Source: Proteobacteria bacterium UBA6503
GTDB lineage: Bacteria; Pseudomonadota; Alphaproteobacteria; UBA1280; UBA6503
Reading direction: 5' to 3'
DNA: 64,000 nucleotides
NCBI GenBank assembly: GCA_002436405.1
Contig: DJLZ01000001.1
Coordinates: 372,713 to 436,712, forward strand
A program made the position numbers and the translations under genes. Each line of letters begins with the position of its first letter. Position 1 is the first letter of the stretch. Of the stretch, positions 1-7,869 are shown piece after piece. The notes under the pieces are model-generated. The model worked only from the letters and a program-made list of their open reading frames with translations, was not told the DNA's origin and did no database searches.

Positions 1-787
1 CAAGGCGATGCACTTTTTGATACATAGCCCATACGTTCTTCACGTAGCGGGTTGCATATTTAGGTGTTTTACTATGGTAGCGCCCCACACTTTGCCACCA
101 GTCGTAATCTTGACGGTGTTCCAGCAAATAAGATACGGCATAACGGGCATTTTTGTAAGGGTCAAATGCTTCGGCCACATCGGTAAAGGCTTTGCTGTGG
201 TAACGCCAGTTAATCTGCATTAAGCCAATATCAACACTGTCGTAACCTGCTGCAAGCATGCGGTTTACAAAAAATACGGCTGACCACTTGTTGTTAAAGC
301 GCTTAGCGAACACTGAGCCTTGAAGGCTTACAGTTTCATCTTCAGGTGTGCGCTTCAAAAGGTCTTCGGCATCTGTGCTTGAAATTCGGCTGTATTTTTT
401 ACCATCTGCCATAGTGATGTTAAAACGCTTAAACCCAAGGCCTTGCATGTGGCGCAGGTCAAGCAACGCTTTGTATGCGCCCATCTTCTTGCTTGAGGTT
501 GTGTTCACGTTAACGGTGTATGGCCACGGCAAAATTTGCCCTTCTAAACCTTGGCCTGTTTCAACAAGGCTGATTGAATGCAGCAAACCATGAGGAATAC
601 CGTTTTCAGCCTCAACATCGTGGAGGGCCTTCCATGCATCCATGGCAACGTTTGTTTTTTCATGGGTGTCGTTCGTGGGAGCAGCAAGTCCAACCTGTGG
701 CAACGCCAAAACCAGCAGGGCCAATAGGCCTGCGGCATACATTGGCGCGCGTGTAAGCGCACAAAATCGCTTTAACAGGGTTTGCAA
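1..787 (-). CDS. Lytic transglycosylase, periplasmic (3' end cut by window edge)
   Basis: Peptidoglycan lytic transglycosylase of the SLT/lysozyme-like fold, expected to open the cell wall for an envelope-spanning machine. The open frame runs off the left edge. It contains the motif AGYDSVDIGLMQINWRYHS (about 237-180), whose GLMQIN core is typical of this family, and an upstream E-x-G-I-P stretch with a plausible catalytic Glu. The N-terminus has a hydrophobic segment (MYAAGLLALLVLALPQVGLA) fitting a signal peptide. I chose the TTG at 787 because GGTGAGGA lies 7-9 nt upstream of it; GTG at 802 and ATG at 742 are alternatives without a good ribosome binding site. It lies downstream of the TraK-like gene in the same direction, separated by a terminator, and probably serves the pilus/secretion machinery. 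Confidence 0.8.
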   Translation of the reverse strand, partial: MQTLLKRFCALTRAPMYAAGLLALLVLALPQVGLAAPTNDTHEKTNVAMDAWKALHDVEAENGIPHGLLHSISLVETGQGLEGQILPWPYTVNVNTTSSKKMGAYKALLDLRHMQGLGFKRFNITMADGKKYSRISSTDAEDLLKRTPEDETVSLQGSVFAKRFNNKWSAVFFVNRMLAAGYDSVDIGLMQINWRYHSKAFTDVAEAFDPYKNARYAVSYLLEHRQDYDWWQSVGRYHSKTPKYATRYVKNVWAMYQKVHRL

Positions 788-906
788 CGGGTGCTTCCTC
801 ACCTTAAATAAACTCAACTTCTACTTTATCATGTGGTGATGAAACCACCAAAAAACAAGAGAACACGGGCGATAAACACTTATTTGGCCTGTGGCATATA
901 GGCCAT

Positions 907-934
907 AAAAAAACCACCCGATGGGGTGGCTTTT
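907..934 (-). terminator. Intrinsic terminator after traK-like gene
   Basis: CCACCC (914-919) pairs with GGGTGG (924-929). On the minus strand a run of seven T follows. It closes the TraA-L-E-K-like transcript before the lytic transglycosylase gene. Confidence 0.8.
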
Positions 935-955
935 AAATTGATGCGATGCAAACCT

Positions 956-1696
956 TTAGCGTTTGAATACCAAGAACATTACGCCGCGATCATTCGGCAG
1001 GCCGCGTGGTGCTAGGCGCATGTTTTCCATAGCAGCGTGACGCAGAATACCCCACTCGTCTGTACGAGGGATTGTAATCGCAGGTAGGTTAACTTCGTTT
1101 GTTTGCTGGCGCTCGTTTGCAACGTGCACAACTAGGCCAGTCATTAGTGGTGTTTGCCAAACCTCTGAAAGTTCAAACGTTAGGCCGTTCCCACGGAACC
1201 AATCAGGGATAAGGTGCGTTTCACGCAGAACACCTGGTAGCTCTTTGTCCATTGCCATAGCGCGCACAAGGTCTTGCGGGCCGAATTTTTTACTTAGCAG
1301 CTGCTTTACATCGTCAATCTTTGAAGCATCAACAACTTCAACAAACGAGCTGTAAGGCACATCTGTTGTTAGCACAACAATGTAGGTATTACCGCTAGCA
1401 CCGGTCATAAACATACGTGTTGCCATTTTTGGCAAAAGTGAACGCATACGGAACGCACGGTTACCGCGGTCAGCCACAACGTAAACGTCAACGTAGTCTG
1501 GGTTTTCTAGGGTAATGTTTGTAATTTCTTCAGGGAATTCAATCTGCGAGATATCTTCTTCGTTCAGACCAATCGTCACTGTATGGGTTGGGCCCTTCCA
1601 TGGCACAACTTCAGCAAAAGCTGCTTGTGTAAACGCAAGCACCAAAGCAAATGATAGAAATACAGCCGCTAGGCTAGCTGAAAAACGGTTGATCAC
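956..1696 (-). CDS. traK: TraK-like F-type T4SS outer-envelope protein
   Basis: Periplasmic protein of 246 residues resembling TraK, the VirB9-related secretin-like component of F-type conjugation machines that sits with TraV and TraB in the core complex. A signal peptide is visible (residues 1-28, ending QAAFA). The mature part is beta-rich with the stretch VVPWKGPTHTVTIGLNEED and a C-terminus ending in MFLVFKR. The start codon overlaps the stop of the upstream TraE-like gene by ATGA, so translation is probably coupled. Family assignment rests on gene order (pilin, TraL, TraE, TraK) and general sequence character, not on an alignment. A VirB9-like protein of another T4SS subtype is the alternative. 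Confidence 0.68.
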   Translation of the reverse strand: MINRFSASLAAVFLSFALVLAFTQAAFAEVVPWKGPTHTVTIGLNEEDISQIEFPEEITNITLENPDYVDVYVVADRGNRAFRMRSLLPKMATRMFMTGASGNTYIVVLTTDVPYSSFVEVVDASKIDDVKQLLSKKFGPQDLVRAMAMDKELPGVLRETHLIPDWFRGNGLTFELSEVWQTPLMTGLVVHVANERQQTNEVNLPAITIPRTDEWGILRHAAMENMRLAPRGLPNDRGVMFLVFKR

Positions 1697-2322
1697 AGTT
1701 GTTCCTCCCGGTACTTAGACAGTACGAAACCCCAAGGGTTAGTTTTACTAATGGCGGCCTGACGCACTGTCAGCACCATGCGAATTTCACGTGCTTCAAT
1801 CACCTGTGCACCAATAATTGATTGGCGGCGGCCTTCAACACGGTATTCAAAGTAGTTCAAATCGCGCACACCATCTTTAGGTGTTGGGATTGCCACAATG
1901 TTTAGCGTGTTACGCTTTGGCACAAACAGTGATGAGTGCTCATCTTGGCGTGCATCACGAATACGTGACTCATAGAATGGTTTTGCGTTAAGCAGCATCT
2001 CAGGTGTGAAGAATTTTTGTACTTCGTTAAACTGAGGCTCAAGGCTTACGTATGTGTAAGTGTTAAGCGATTGCGCAATGTAGTCGCCAAAGTTTTGAAG
2101 CAACATTTCAGGCTGTGTAGGGGCATAAAAACCCGCTTGTGAACCTGGTACAACGTAAACTTGGCTGGTGCGGCTGATACGCTCAACTTCACGTGCAAGG
2201 GTTGAGTTTGACTGCACAAGAGAGAAAGCAATAAATGCTAATATGATTGATGCAATCAGAAAAAAGCCCGCTACGCGGTGTGAGCGGTCAATAAACGAAC
2301 CTGCACGTGCAATAAATTCCAT
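1693..2322 (-). CDS. traE: TraE-like F-type T4SS inner-membrane protein
   Basis: A 209-residue bitopic membrane protein resembling TraE/VirB8-type components that link the inner membrane to the periplasmic core of a conjugative type IV secretion system. A short cytoplasmic N-terminus is followed by one transmembrane helix (about residues 18-40, GFFLIASIILAFIAFSLVQ) and a periplasmic domain containing VYVVPG and, near the end, NPWGFVLSKYREEQL. Length is close to that of TraE of F. It overlaps the TraK-like gene by 4 nt and lies downstream of the TraL-like gene. Confidence 0.68.
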   Translation of the reverse strand: MEFIARAGSFIDRSHRVAGFFLIASIILAFIAFSLVQSNSTLAREVERISRTSQVYVVPGSQAGFYAPTQPEMLLQNFGDYIAQSLNTYTYVSLEPQFNEVQKFFTPEMLLNAKPFYESRIRDARQDEHSSLFVPKRNTLNIVAIPTPKDGVRDLNYFEYRVEGRRQSIIGAQVIEAREIRMVLTVRQAAISKTNPWGFVLSKYREEQL

Positions 2323-2508
2323 TTCAAAAAAACCTATCTTTTTTGAGTCTTATTTAGGTTTAAAACCTTAACGCTCCTATGGCGTTAGCACTACCTTACC
2401 TAAATAAAGCCCTTTGTGCAGCTATTTCATCGTAAAAACACTTAAAAGGCGTGCATTTTAAATAAAGGGGGTGTGGCGACAACCCTACATATTTTGGCGT
2501 AGCAGGGT

Positions 2509-2772
2509 TTAAATCTCGAATTTTTTAACTTTTTTAGGCGGCGGCACCATTTTACCCAAGCCCACCTTACGGTAAACAATGCGGTACATTGCCCCTTCAG
2601 GCTTATTCAGCGTAAGTTTGTAGGTTAGGTAGAAGGCCAAAAAGGTCACGATTAAAGCAATCATAGCCTGTTGCGTTAGGAACATTGTGCCGTACCACCC
2701 AAGCATAAACGTAGCCGCATATTCGGCATTACGGTTAGGACGGTCAATATTACGAGGGACTTCACGAACCAT
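2509..2772 (-). CDS. traL: TraL-like T4SS membrane protein
   Basis: Small membrane protein of 87 residues with two adjacent hydrophobic segments (about residues 20-55), matching the size and topology of TraL/VirB3, inner-membrane components of conjugative secretion systems. The C-terminus is basic (VPPPKKVKKFEI). I use ATG 2772, which has GGAG 9 nt upstream; a TTG at 2787 in the same frame is possible. It follows the pilin gene after an intrinsic terminator and precedes the TraE-like gene, with 186 nt in between. At this length the call depends mainly on order and topology. Confidence 0.6.
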   Translation of the reverse strand: MVREVPRNIDRPNRNAEYAATFMLGWYGTMFLTQQAMIALIVTFLAFYLTYKLTLNKPEGAMYRIVYRKVGLGKMVPPPKKVKKFEI

Positions 2773-2840
2773 GAGGCACTGCTCCAATTATATTCTTTTT
2801 AATAGTTTACTACAGCACATGCTACTTACAAAGAAAAAGA

Positions 2841-2868
2841 AAAGCCGCCCAAAGGCGGCTTTTCCATG
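2841..2868 (-). terminator. Intrinsic terminator between pilin gene and traL-like gene
   Basis: AAAGCCGCC (2841-2849) and GGCGGCTTT (2854-2862) form a perfect hairpin, followed on the minus strand by a T-rich run. It lies just after the pilin stop codon, so only a fraction of transcripts would read on into traL, traE and traK. Confidence 0.85.
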
Positions 2869-2883
2869 GTTTTAACAACTAAA

Positions 2884-3249
2884 TTAGTTGCTGCCATTCT
2901 TCTTGGCTGAGCTTGCGTCTGACTGAATATCAGAGAACGCATTGTCAATACCTTGGCTAATACCAGCGTAGATACCTGGGAAGGCAGTCAAAGCGGCACC
3001 GGCGATCACAATGATCAGACCCCATGAGCTTTGCTGTACAAGCCACATCCATAGACCAAATAGTGAGATCAATAGACCAGCTAGAACACCCAAGTTACCT
3101 TGAATTAGACCTTGAATGTCAGTGAAAAGGCCCTGACCTACGCTACCGCCGCTAGTTTGCGCGAATGCAGCATCAGGTGCAATCATAGCCACTGCAGCAA
3201 CAAGTGCTACTAGTGAGAACATCCATAGTTTTGATGATAGTTTTGTCAT
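2884..3249 (-). CDS. traA: TraA/VirB2-like conjugative pilin precursor
   Basis: A 121-residue precursor with a long signal peptide (residues 1-30, ending DAAFA) and a mature part holding two hydrophobic helices (about 50-70 and 76-96) separated by a short loop (WMWLVQQSSWG). This is the architecture of VirB2/TraA pilins of type IV secretion systems. It is not a type IV pilin: there is no prepilin GFTLxE motif. The gene is first of the TraA-L-E-K-like set, has GGGAG upstream of the ATG, a leader hairpin and its own terminator, consistent with high expression of a structural subunit. Confidence 0.75.
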   Translation of the reverse strand: MTKLSSKLWMFSLVALVAAVAMIAPDAAFAQTSGGSVGQGLFTDIQGLIQGNLGVLAGLLISLFGLWMWLVQQSSWGLIIVIAGAALTAFPGIYAGISQGIDNAFSDIQSDASSAKKNGSN

Positions 3250-3553
3250 CGTTTTAGTACTCCCAACATGATTTAACTTTTACATACCTACGCCCCCGAG
3301 ATCGATTACTCTCAAATCGTAGGCCGTATTTACTAAATTTGCTGGAAGCCATTCCCAATAAAACTGAGCGTTTTACTAAAAATCCCCAGCCCCAACAATT
3401 CATTAGAATAATTATGGTTGTGGTATTTGATGAAATCAACCCCCAAGCGCAGAAAATAAGGGATTTATTGCATATTGTTTTGAGGGTATGTGGCGCTGAT
3501 ATCACGCCGCAACGGCAACCAAAGGCCGCACTGAGCCTTTAATACAGCTTTTA
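3250..3553 (-). promoter_or_regulatory. Intergenic leader/promoter region of the T4SS pilin gene with hairpin
   Basis: About 300 nt without a convincing gene, between the last pilus-cluster gene and the pilin gene. The leader of the pilin mRNA can fold into an imperfect hairpin (CTACG 3288-3292 with CGTAG 3318-3322, inner GAGA/TCTC), a likely 5' stabiliser. Near 3525-3545 a short AAAGGC/GCCTTT inverted repeat could be a weak end of the upstream transcript. Small open frames on both strands here look random. Confidence 0.45.
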
Positions 3554-5185
3554 TTACGAAGCGGCAGAGTCGCTAATAATCACAACGCGGTTTTTACCAA
3601 ACATTTTAAAAGAAAGTTTAATGTTGTGAATATCTTGCACCTTTTTAGCTACGTAGGCGATAAATTCATCCACTGTAGCCTCGGCCGTTACCGTCCATTT
3701 TTCATCGGCAATATGCTCGATTTTCGGGTGCAGCTGCCATGACACGCGCCATGCGCCAACTTCACCTTCAACATCCGCTGCAATCAAAGCAAACACATCA
3801 CGCAGCGGCATATCTTCAACGTTGAGTGCAACCTTCGCATCACCAAGCGATTGCGCTGTGGCTTCACCATTTACAACAATGCGGGCTAAGCGCTCAACGT
3901 CGGCATCTTTAATACGGCCCGAAACAATTGAAGCATATACTTGGTCAAGACCTTCAGGCCCTACAGTTTCAGGAATTTTGTTTGGCAGCGACTGCGCCTT
4001 ACCGGCTAGCTTTGAGGCTTCCATCTGCAAGCGCTGGGCTTCCATCTCTAGCTGTTGGCGCTGCGAAATTTGTGCGGCATATGCCAAACGCTCAGCTTCA
4101 GCAATTTGCTGGGCCGCTTGCAATACGGCTGCTTGGCGCGCGGCTTTAGCCTGACTTTCAGTTTCTTTTAGGTCAGCCGAAAGCGTTGCAATTTGATGCT
4201 GCAGCTCTGACTGGCGCGTTTCGTACTTTGATTTTAGCTTTTGGTTGTAGCGGTCAAAGTCGTCAATACGGGCTTGCAGCTGTTCAACTTGTTCACGCAG
4301 GCGGTTGTTTTCTAGGCCTGTAATTGTGCGCTCATTTTCAAGCATGTTTGTTTTTTTGCTCACGGCGGCTTGAAGGTCGTCACGCTGTTTCTTTTGCAGC
4401 TGTGCCTTACGCTCAGCTTCGCGTAGCAAGGCTGTTAACTCAAGAATTTGGTCTTGCTGTTGGCGCATTTGCTCGAGTGTAGCAAGGCGCTTTACAGTAC
4501 GTACGTCGGCCAAAATTTGCTCAGTCTCACGGATCAGACGCTCACGGTCTTCGTTCGCGCGCCAGTTTTTAATGGTGCTTGAAAGCTGGTTGTTAATTTT
4601 TTGCTGTTTCCCATCACGCATGGCATCAGCTGCGGTTGCAATTTCAGCCGGCATTTGGTCGGCTGATTCTGCAAGTTCAGCGTGGGTATCAGGGGCTGGC
4701 AAACCTGCCACTTGGTCAGGGGTTGCCATAGAACCTTCAGGAACCATTGCAACTTCGTCGCCAATCACAGGCTCATTCGGGATAAGCTTTTCAGCGAATG
4801 GGTCAATAAAGTCAATGTTGATACCTGGAGGGGTTGCGCGGGTAAATACTTTGCGCTTACCGTCAAACATAATGTCGGCACGTTCACAAGGTTGGCCATC
4901 ACGGTCAAAAAGGTAGTCTGTTTTTTGAGTTGAGGTATCTACTGAAACCCCAAGGCCAAAATCACTCTCGCAGTCAGATGGTGAAAGCGTGTTTTCGGTG
5001 GCGGCTGCTTTACCCACAACTGAAGTTGACGCCAAAACGATACCGCCATCGTCAAGGTTATCTACCTGTGCTTGAAGGTGAGATTCTGAGTGCGGTGAAA
5101 ATGAACCATAAGAAGGCGTCGTCGTGTTACAGCCTGCCAAAAGCAGCGCCATAATCGGGAGGACGGTGGTCTTTTTAGTAAACAC
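3554..5185 (-). CDS. Lipoprotein with long coiled coil and C-terminal TcpQ-like domain
   Basis: A 543-residue lipoprotein (lipobox LLAGC, residues 15-19). A low-complexity region (20-200) leads to a long coiled coil (about 210-390, rich in Q/E/R/A heptads), and the last 100 residues (ALNVEDMPLRDVFALIAADV to the end) form a domain shared with the next two lipoprotein/periplasmic genes of the cluster. That domain resembles the TcpQ-type module that helps localise or stabilise the secretin of type IVb pili. The coiled coil could span periplasm or peptidoglycan. It is the last gene of the pilus cluster; the gene at 5200-5874 ends 15 nt upstream. Exact function unknown. Confidence 0.6.
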   Translation of the reverse strand: MFTKKTTVLPIMALLLAGCNTTTPSYGSFSPHSESHLQAQVDNLDDGGIVLASTSVVGKAAATENTLSPSDCESDFGLGVSVDTSTQKTDYLFDRDGQPCERADIMFDGKRKVFTRATPPGINIDFIDPFAEKLIPNEPVIGDEVAMVPEGSMATPDQVAGLPAPDTHAELAESADQMPAEIATAADAMRDGKQQKINNQLSSTIKNWRANEDRERLIRETEQILADVRTVKRLATLEQMRQQQDQILELTALLREAERKAQLQKKQRDDLQAAVSKKTNMLENERTITGLENNRLREQVEQLQARIDDFDRYNQKLKSKYETRQSELQHQIATLSADLKETESQAKAARQAAVLQAAQQIAEAERLAYAAQISQRQQLEMEAQRLQMEASKLAGKAQSLPNKIPETVGPEGLDQVYASIVSGRIKDADVERLARIVVNGEATAQSLGDAKVALNVEDMPLRDVFALIAADVEGEVGAWRVSWQLHPKIEHIADEKWTVTAEATVDEFIAYVAKKVQDIHNIKLSFKMFGKNRVVIISDSAAS

Positions 5186-5199
5186 TGTTATTACCCTTC

Positions 5200-5874
5200 T
5201 TAGTAATGATCGCTAACCACAAGGATGCGGTCTTTATCAAATTGTTCAAACACCAGCTCAATACCGCGGTGGTTCATCATGAAGTTTGTGACGTGCGCAA
5301 TAAACTTCTCAAAGCTTGTTTCGGCGTTAAGGCTAAAACGCTCAGCCAGAACATCTTGGTTCTCGCGGCTAATTTTCCACTGTAGGCGCCATGGGCCTGT
5401 GTAAGGCAGCACTTCAACCAAGGCATCCTGAATCACATCTTCAAAAGGCTTGTTTTCAACGTGAATCGCTACACGTGCCTTTGAAAGCTCAATCCATTCA
5501 CTGGCTGGCAAAAAGTCAATCTTCTGTTCGTACTCGTAGCCTGGCACACCCTCTTTACGGATGATTGAACCGTCCGCTTGAATGTACTCACGAATCTCGC
5601 CACGGCGGATTGCGGCTTGGCGCTGACGCTCTTCCTCTTCCTTTGCGGCTTGGATGGCATCGGCTTCCATTTGTTTACGTACATTTGCCCAGTCTTCGGT
5701 ACGGCGCATAAAAATGTGGCCTTTTTCAAGGCGGGCCGGCGCCATAGAGAAGTGATCAGCAACTTGCTGCTCTTGTGAAACTGTTGGCTGCTGTGATGCG
5801 TAACCATGGCTGTTCGTGCTGGTGCATCCAGCAAGCCCTAAAACAGCACATGTTAGCATTAGCAAATGTCGCAC
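5200..5874 (-). CDS. Lipoprotein with TcpQ-like domain
   Basis: A 224-residue lipoprotein (signal peptide with LAGC lipobox, Cys 17). The middle (60-120) is charged and helical; the C-terminal 90 residues (VAIHVENKPFEDVIQDAL ... RILVVSDHY) match the C-terminal domain of the neighbouring 543-residue lipoprotein and the repeats in the 388-residue protein at 17667-18833. The pattern is hydrophobic strand, PW-R-L-x-W, strand, FExFI helix, and a final strand ending in VVSD. Such TcpQ/STN-like modules act with secretins of type IVb pili. Clear member of the pilus cluster; role inferred. Confidence 0.6.
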   Translation of the reverse strand: MRHLLMLTCAVLGLAGCTSTNSHGYASQQPTVSQEQQVADHFSMAPARLEKGHIFMRRTEDWANVRKQMEADAIQAAKEEEERQRQAAIRRGEIREYIQADGSIIRKEGVPGYEYEQKIDFLPASEWIELSKARVAIHVENKPFEDVIQDALVEVLPYTGPWRLQWKISRENQDVLAERFSLNAETSFEKFIAHVTNFMMNHRGIELVFEQFDKDRILVVSDHY

Positions 5875-5973
5875 GGTTTCTCTATTCCCCCAGAAAACCT
5901 AGGTTTTAAAATCTTTTCGGCCTATTTCAGCCCTTTGGTAACCCTCTAATTAGGGTTTACCCTACAGTAAAGA

Positions 5974-6498
5974 TTAATAAAACCCAGCACTACAGGCAAA
6001 CAACGGTTGCTGAAATGCGACATATAAACCAAGGCATAGCAACCCAAATGCAACACTTTTAGGGGCATACTGATGATGCACCGCTAAAAGAAAGACCACA
6101 GCCCCAAATGAAACCATGGCACCGTACGCAAAAACAAAGCTACCACCACCGTGACTCACCGCTAAACTAAACAGCGCAGCCCCAATACTTAGTAACTCAA
6201 TTGACAAATATTTGAATGGGATTTTCACCCCGCATTGGCGGCACTTACCACGGAAGAACAACCATGACAACACAGGCACCAAGTCAGGTATTTTAAGGGT
6301 GTTCTTACAGCTCGGGCAGTAACTTGGTGGGTGCCACAAACTTAGCCCCCGGGGCACACGGTACAATGCGCAGGTTAGGTATGAGCCAAACACCGCACCT
6401 ACGACTACAGCCATCAAAGGCATAAACCATGGGTGAACCTCGGCCATGTGAGGCACGATACACTTCAAGGCGGCAAGAATGGTTTGGCTATCTGGCAT
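5974..6498 (-). CDS. Prepilin peptidase homologue lacking the peptidase active site
   Basis: A 174-residue membrane protein homologous to the N-terminal part of prepilin peptidases (PilD/GspO). The zinc/methyltransferase domain is intact, with CPSC (residues 51-54) and CRQC (about 76-79). Where family members have the catalytic motif I-D-A-D-H-Q this protein reads LAVHHQ, so both aspartates are gone, and it ends before the second catalytic motif GxGD. Typical enzymes have 250-290 residues. It may keep N-methylation activity, or assist another peptidase encoded elsewhere. It sits downstream of two pilin-like genes, after a terminator at 6521-6560. Confidence 0.8.
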   Translation of the reverse strand: MPDSQTILAALKCIVPHMAEVHPWFMPLMAVVVGAVFGSYLTCALYRVPRGLSLWHPPSYCPSCKNTLKIPDLVPVLSWLFFRGKCRQCGVKIPFKYLSIELLSIGAALFSLAVSHGGGSFVFAYGAMVSFGAVVFLLAVHHQYAPKSVAFGLLCLGLYVAFQQPLFACSAGFY

Positions 6499-6520
6499 TC
6501 ATCTGGCTTTTTAATAATTA

Positions 6521-6560
6521 TAAAAAAACAACCCCCACAGTATAAACCATGGGGGTTGCT
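6521..6560 (-). terminator. Intrinsic terminator within the pilus cluster
   Basis: AACCCCCA (530-537 of the 6 kb block) pairs with TGGGGGTT (6550-6557) around a 12-nt loop, followed on the minus strand by seven T. It separates the pilin-like gene from the prepilin peptidase homologue, so downstream genes are expressed by read-through or from their own promoter. Confidence 0.8.
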
Positions 6561-6590
6561 GTTACTAGTTATCTAGCTGATGACTCACCT

Positions 6591-7799
6591 TTAGTCACAT
6601 GAACCTAGGTAATCAATTGGATCAATCGATACTTTCGGTGGGTAGTACGGTGGGCGCTGTGCGTTCACACATACACCACCTACCGAAGCACCTGGCTGTG
6701 AGTAGTAGTAGAATGCATCGCCAGTCAGCGCATTACAGCAGTGATCCTCAGGCAAACCAAGGATACGCATCAGGGTACGCATTTCGTTAAGGCGTGTCGC
6801 ATCATCAAGTGAAACGGTGTTCACAAACTCGTTTGCGTCACCACGAATGGCCGACACATCGTTACGCACGGCAGTACCATAGCGGTTGGTAATGCTAGTG
6901 CCCAAGTTTTGACATGCTGCATCTGGATGGTTACCGTTCGAGTGCGCCTGCGGCTCGTTTGACCAGCTTGGCGGGTAGTAAAGCATTTCACTCAAGCAGG
7001 CCGTGTTTGCCAGAAGCTCTTCGTTAAAGCGACCTTGGGCGTAGCGGTCAAGCGCTTCAACAATACGCTCCAAGCGGCGGATGGTTTCATCCTGCGCCTG
7101 AATTTTTTGCTGGTTATCTGAGTACTTCGCCAAGATATCGTCACCTTCAGCACTGTACAGACCGTACTCGTTTACGTCGCCCCAATCGGTTTCGTAGTTA
7201 TCGTTAGGGTCAGCACGGCTAATGAAAGCTTCGCGGTTCGCTGTTTTTTGTGCAGTTGTCGCCGGTGCACCACCTTGCACACAGTTTGGTGCTGGGTTGG
7301 TTGCTGTTGTACCTGTGTCATCACACTGGTTACCGCCAATACTACGCACGGTCGCATAGTGGAAGTCCACTGGCCCTTCGCGGTAGTTACGGGTTTCAAT
7401 AAAGCTGCTGTATTTACGTGGTGTACCCCATACGTCTTCTGCAATACTTTCGGCTGACATGTTCGAGAATGCGGCCAAAGCTTCAGCCCAAGTAAGCGCA
7501 CCGGCACCAGCTGGGTCATCACAGTTGTTACGGTCAGGGTTCATTTCAACATCAGGCAAGCGACGACACTCACGTGCGTATGAGTCCATGGCTTTTTGAA
7601 TGTCTTGCATGGCCAGTTTTTCTTGCTCAACCTGTTGGCGTTGGAAGAACAACGCAATATCAGGGAAGGCCATACCACTAATAATCGCCAAAACTGATAC
7701 AATCAGAATAACTTCAGGCAGTGTAAAACCTTTTTGCTTACGTGCGCCACCTTGCGGCTTACGTTTACTATGCTTTGCTTGGGCCCCTAAAAATAGCAT
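6591..7799 (-). CDS. Large type IV (minor) prepilin
   Basis: A 402-residue prepilin-like protein. A basic leader of 24 residues ends in KQKG, followed by FTLPEVILIVSVLAIISGM: a canonical cleavage site with Glu at mature position 5 and the conserved hydrophobic helix. The C-terminal globular part is large and cysteine-rich, far longer than a major pilin, which fits an adhesive tip or minor pilin such as the PilV type of type IVb systems. It lies between another pilin-like protein (7870-8949) and the prepilin peptidase homologue. Confidence 0.75.
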   Translation of the reverse strand: MLFLGAQAKHSKRKPQGGARKQKGFTLPEVILIVSVLAIISGMAFPDIALFFQRQQVEQEKLAMQDIQKAMDSYARECRRLPDVEMNPDRNNCDDPAGAGALTWAEALAAFSNMSAESIAEDVWGTPRKYSSFIETRNYREGPVDFHYATVRSIGGNQCDDTGTTATNPAPNCVQGGAPATTAQKTANREAFISRADPNDNYETDWGDVNEYGLYSAEGDDILAKYSDNQQKIQAQDETIRRLERIVEALDRYAQGRFNEELLANTACLSEMLYYPPSWSNEPQAHSNGNHPDAACQNLGTSITNRYGTAVRNDVSAIRGDANEFVNTVSLDDATRLNEMRTLMRILGLPEDHCCNALTGDAFYYYSQPGASVGGVCVNAQRPPYYPPKVSIDPIDYLGSCD

Positions 7800-7869
7800 T
7801 TCCCTGTTACCCCTTTATTATTTGAATTTGTTATTAATTTATAAAACTTCTGTATTTAATCTATGCAAC

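Noticed and set aside
3254..3505. 83-residue open frame on the minus strand upstream of the T4SS pilin gene
   Set aside because: Covers the leader hairpin and promoter region of the pilin, has no good ribosome binding site and no domain-like pattern; treated as intergenic.
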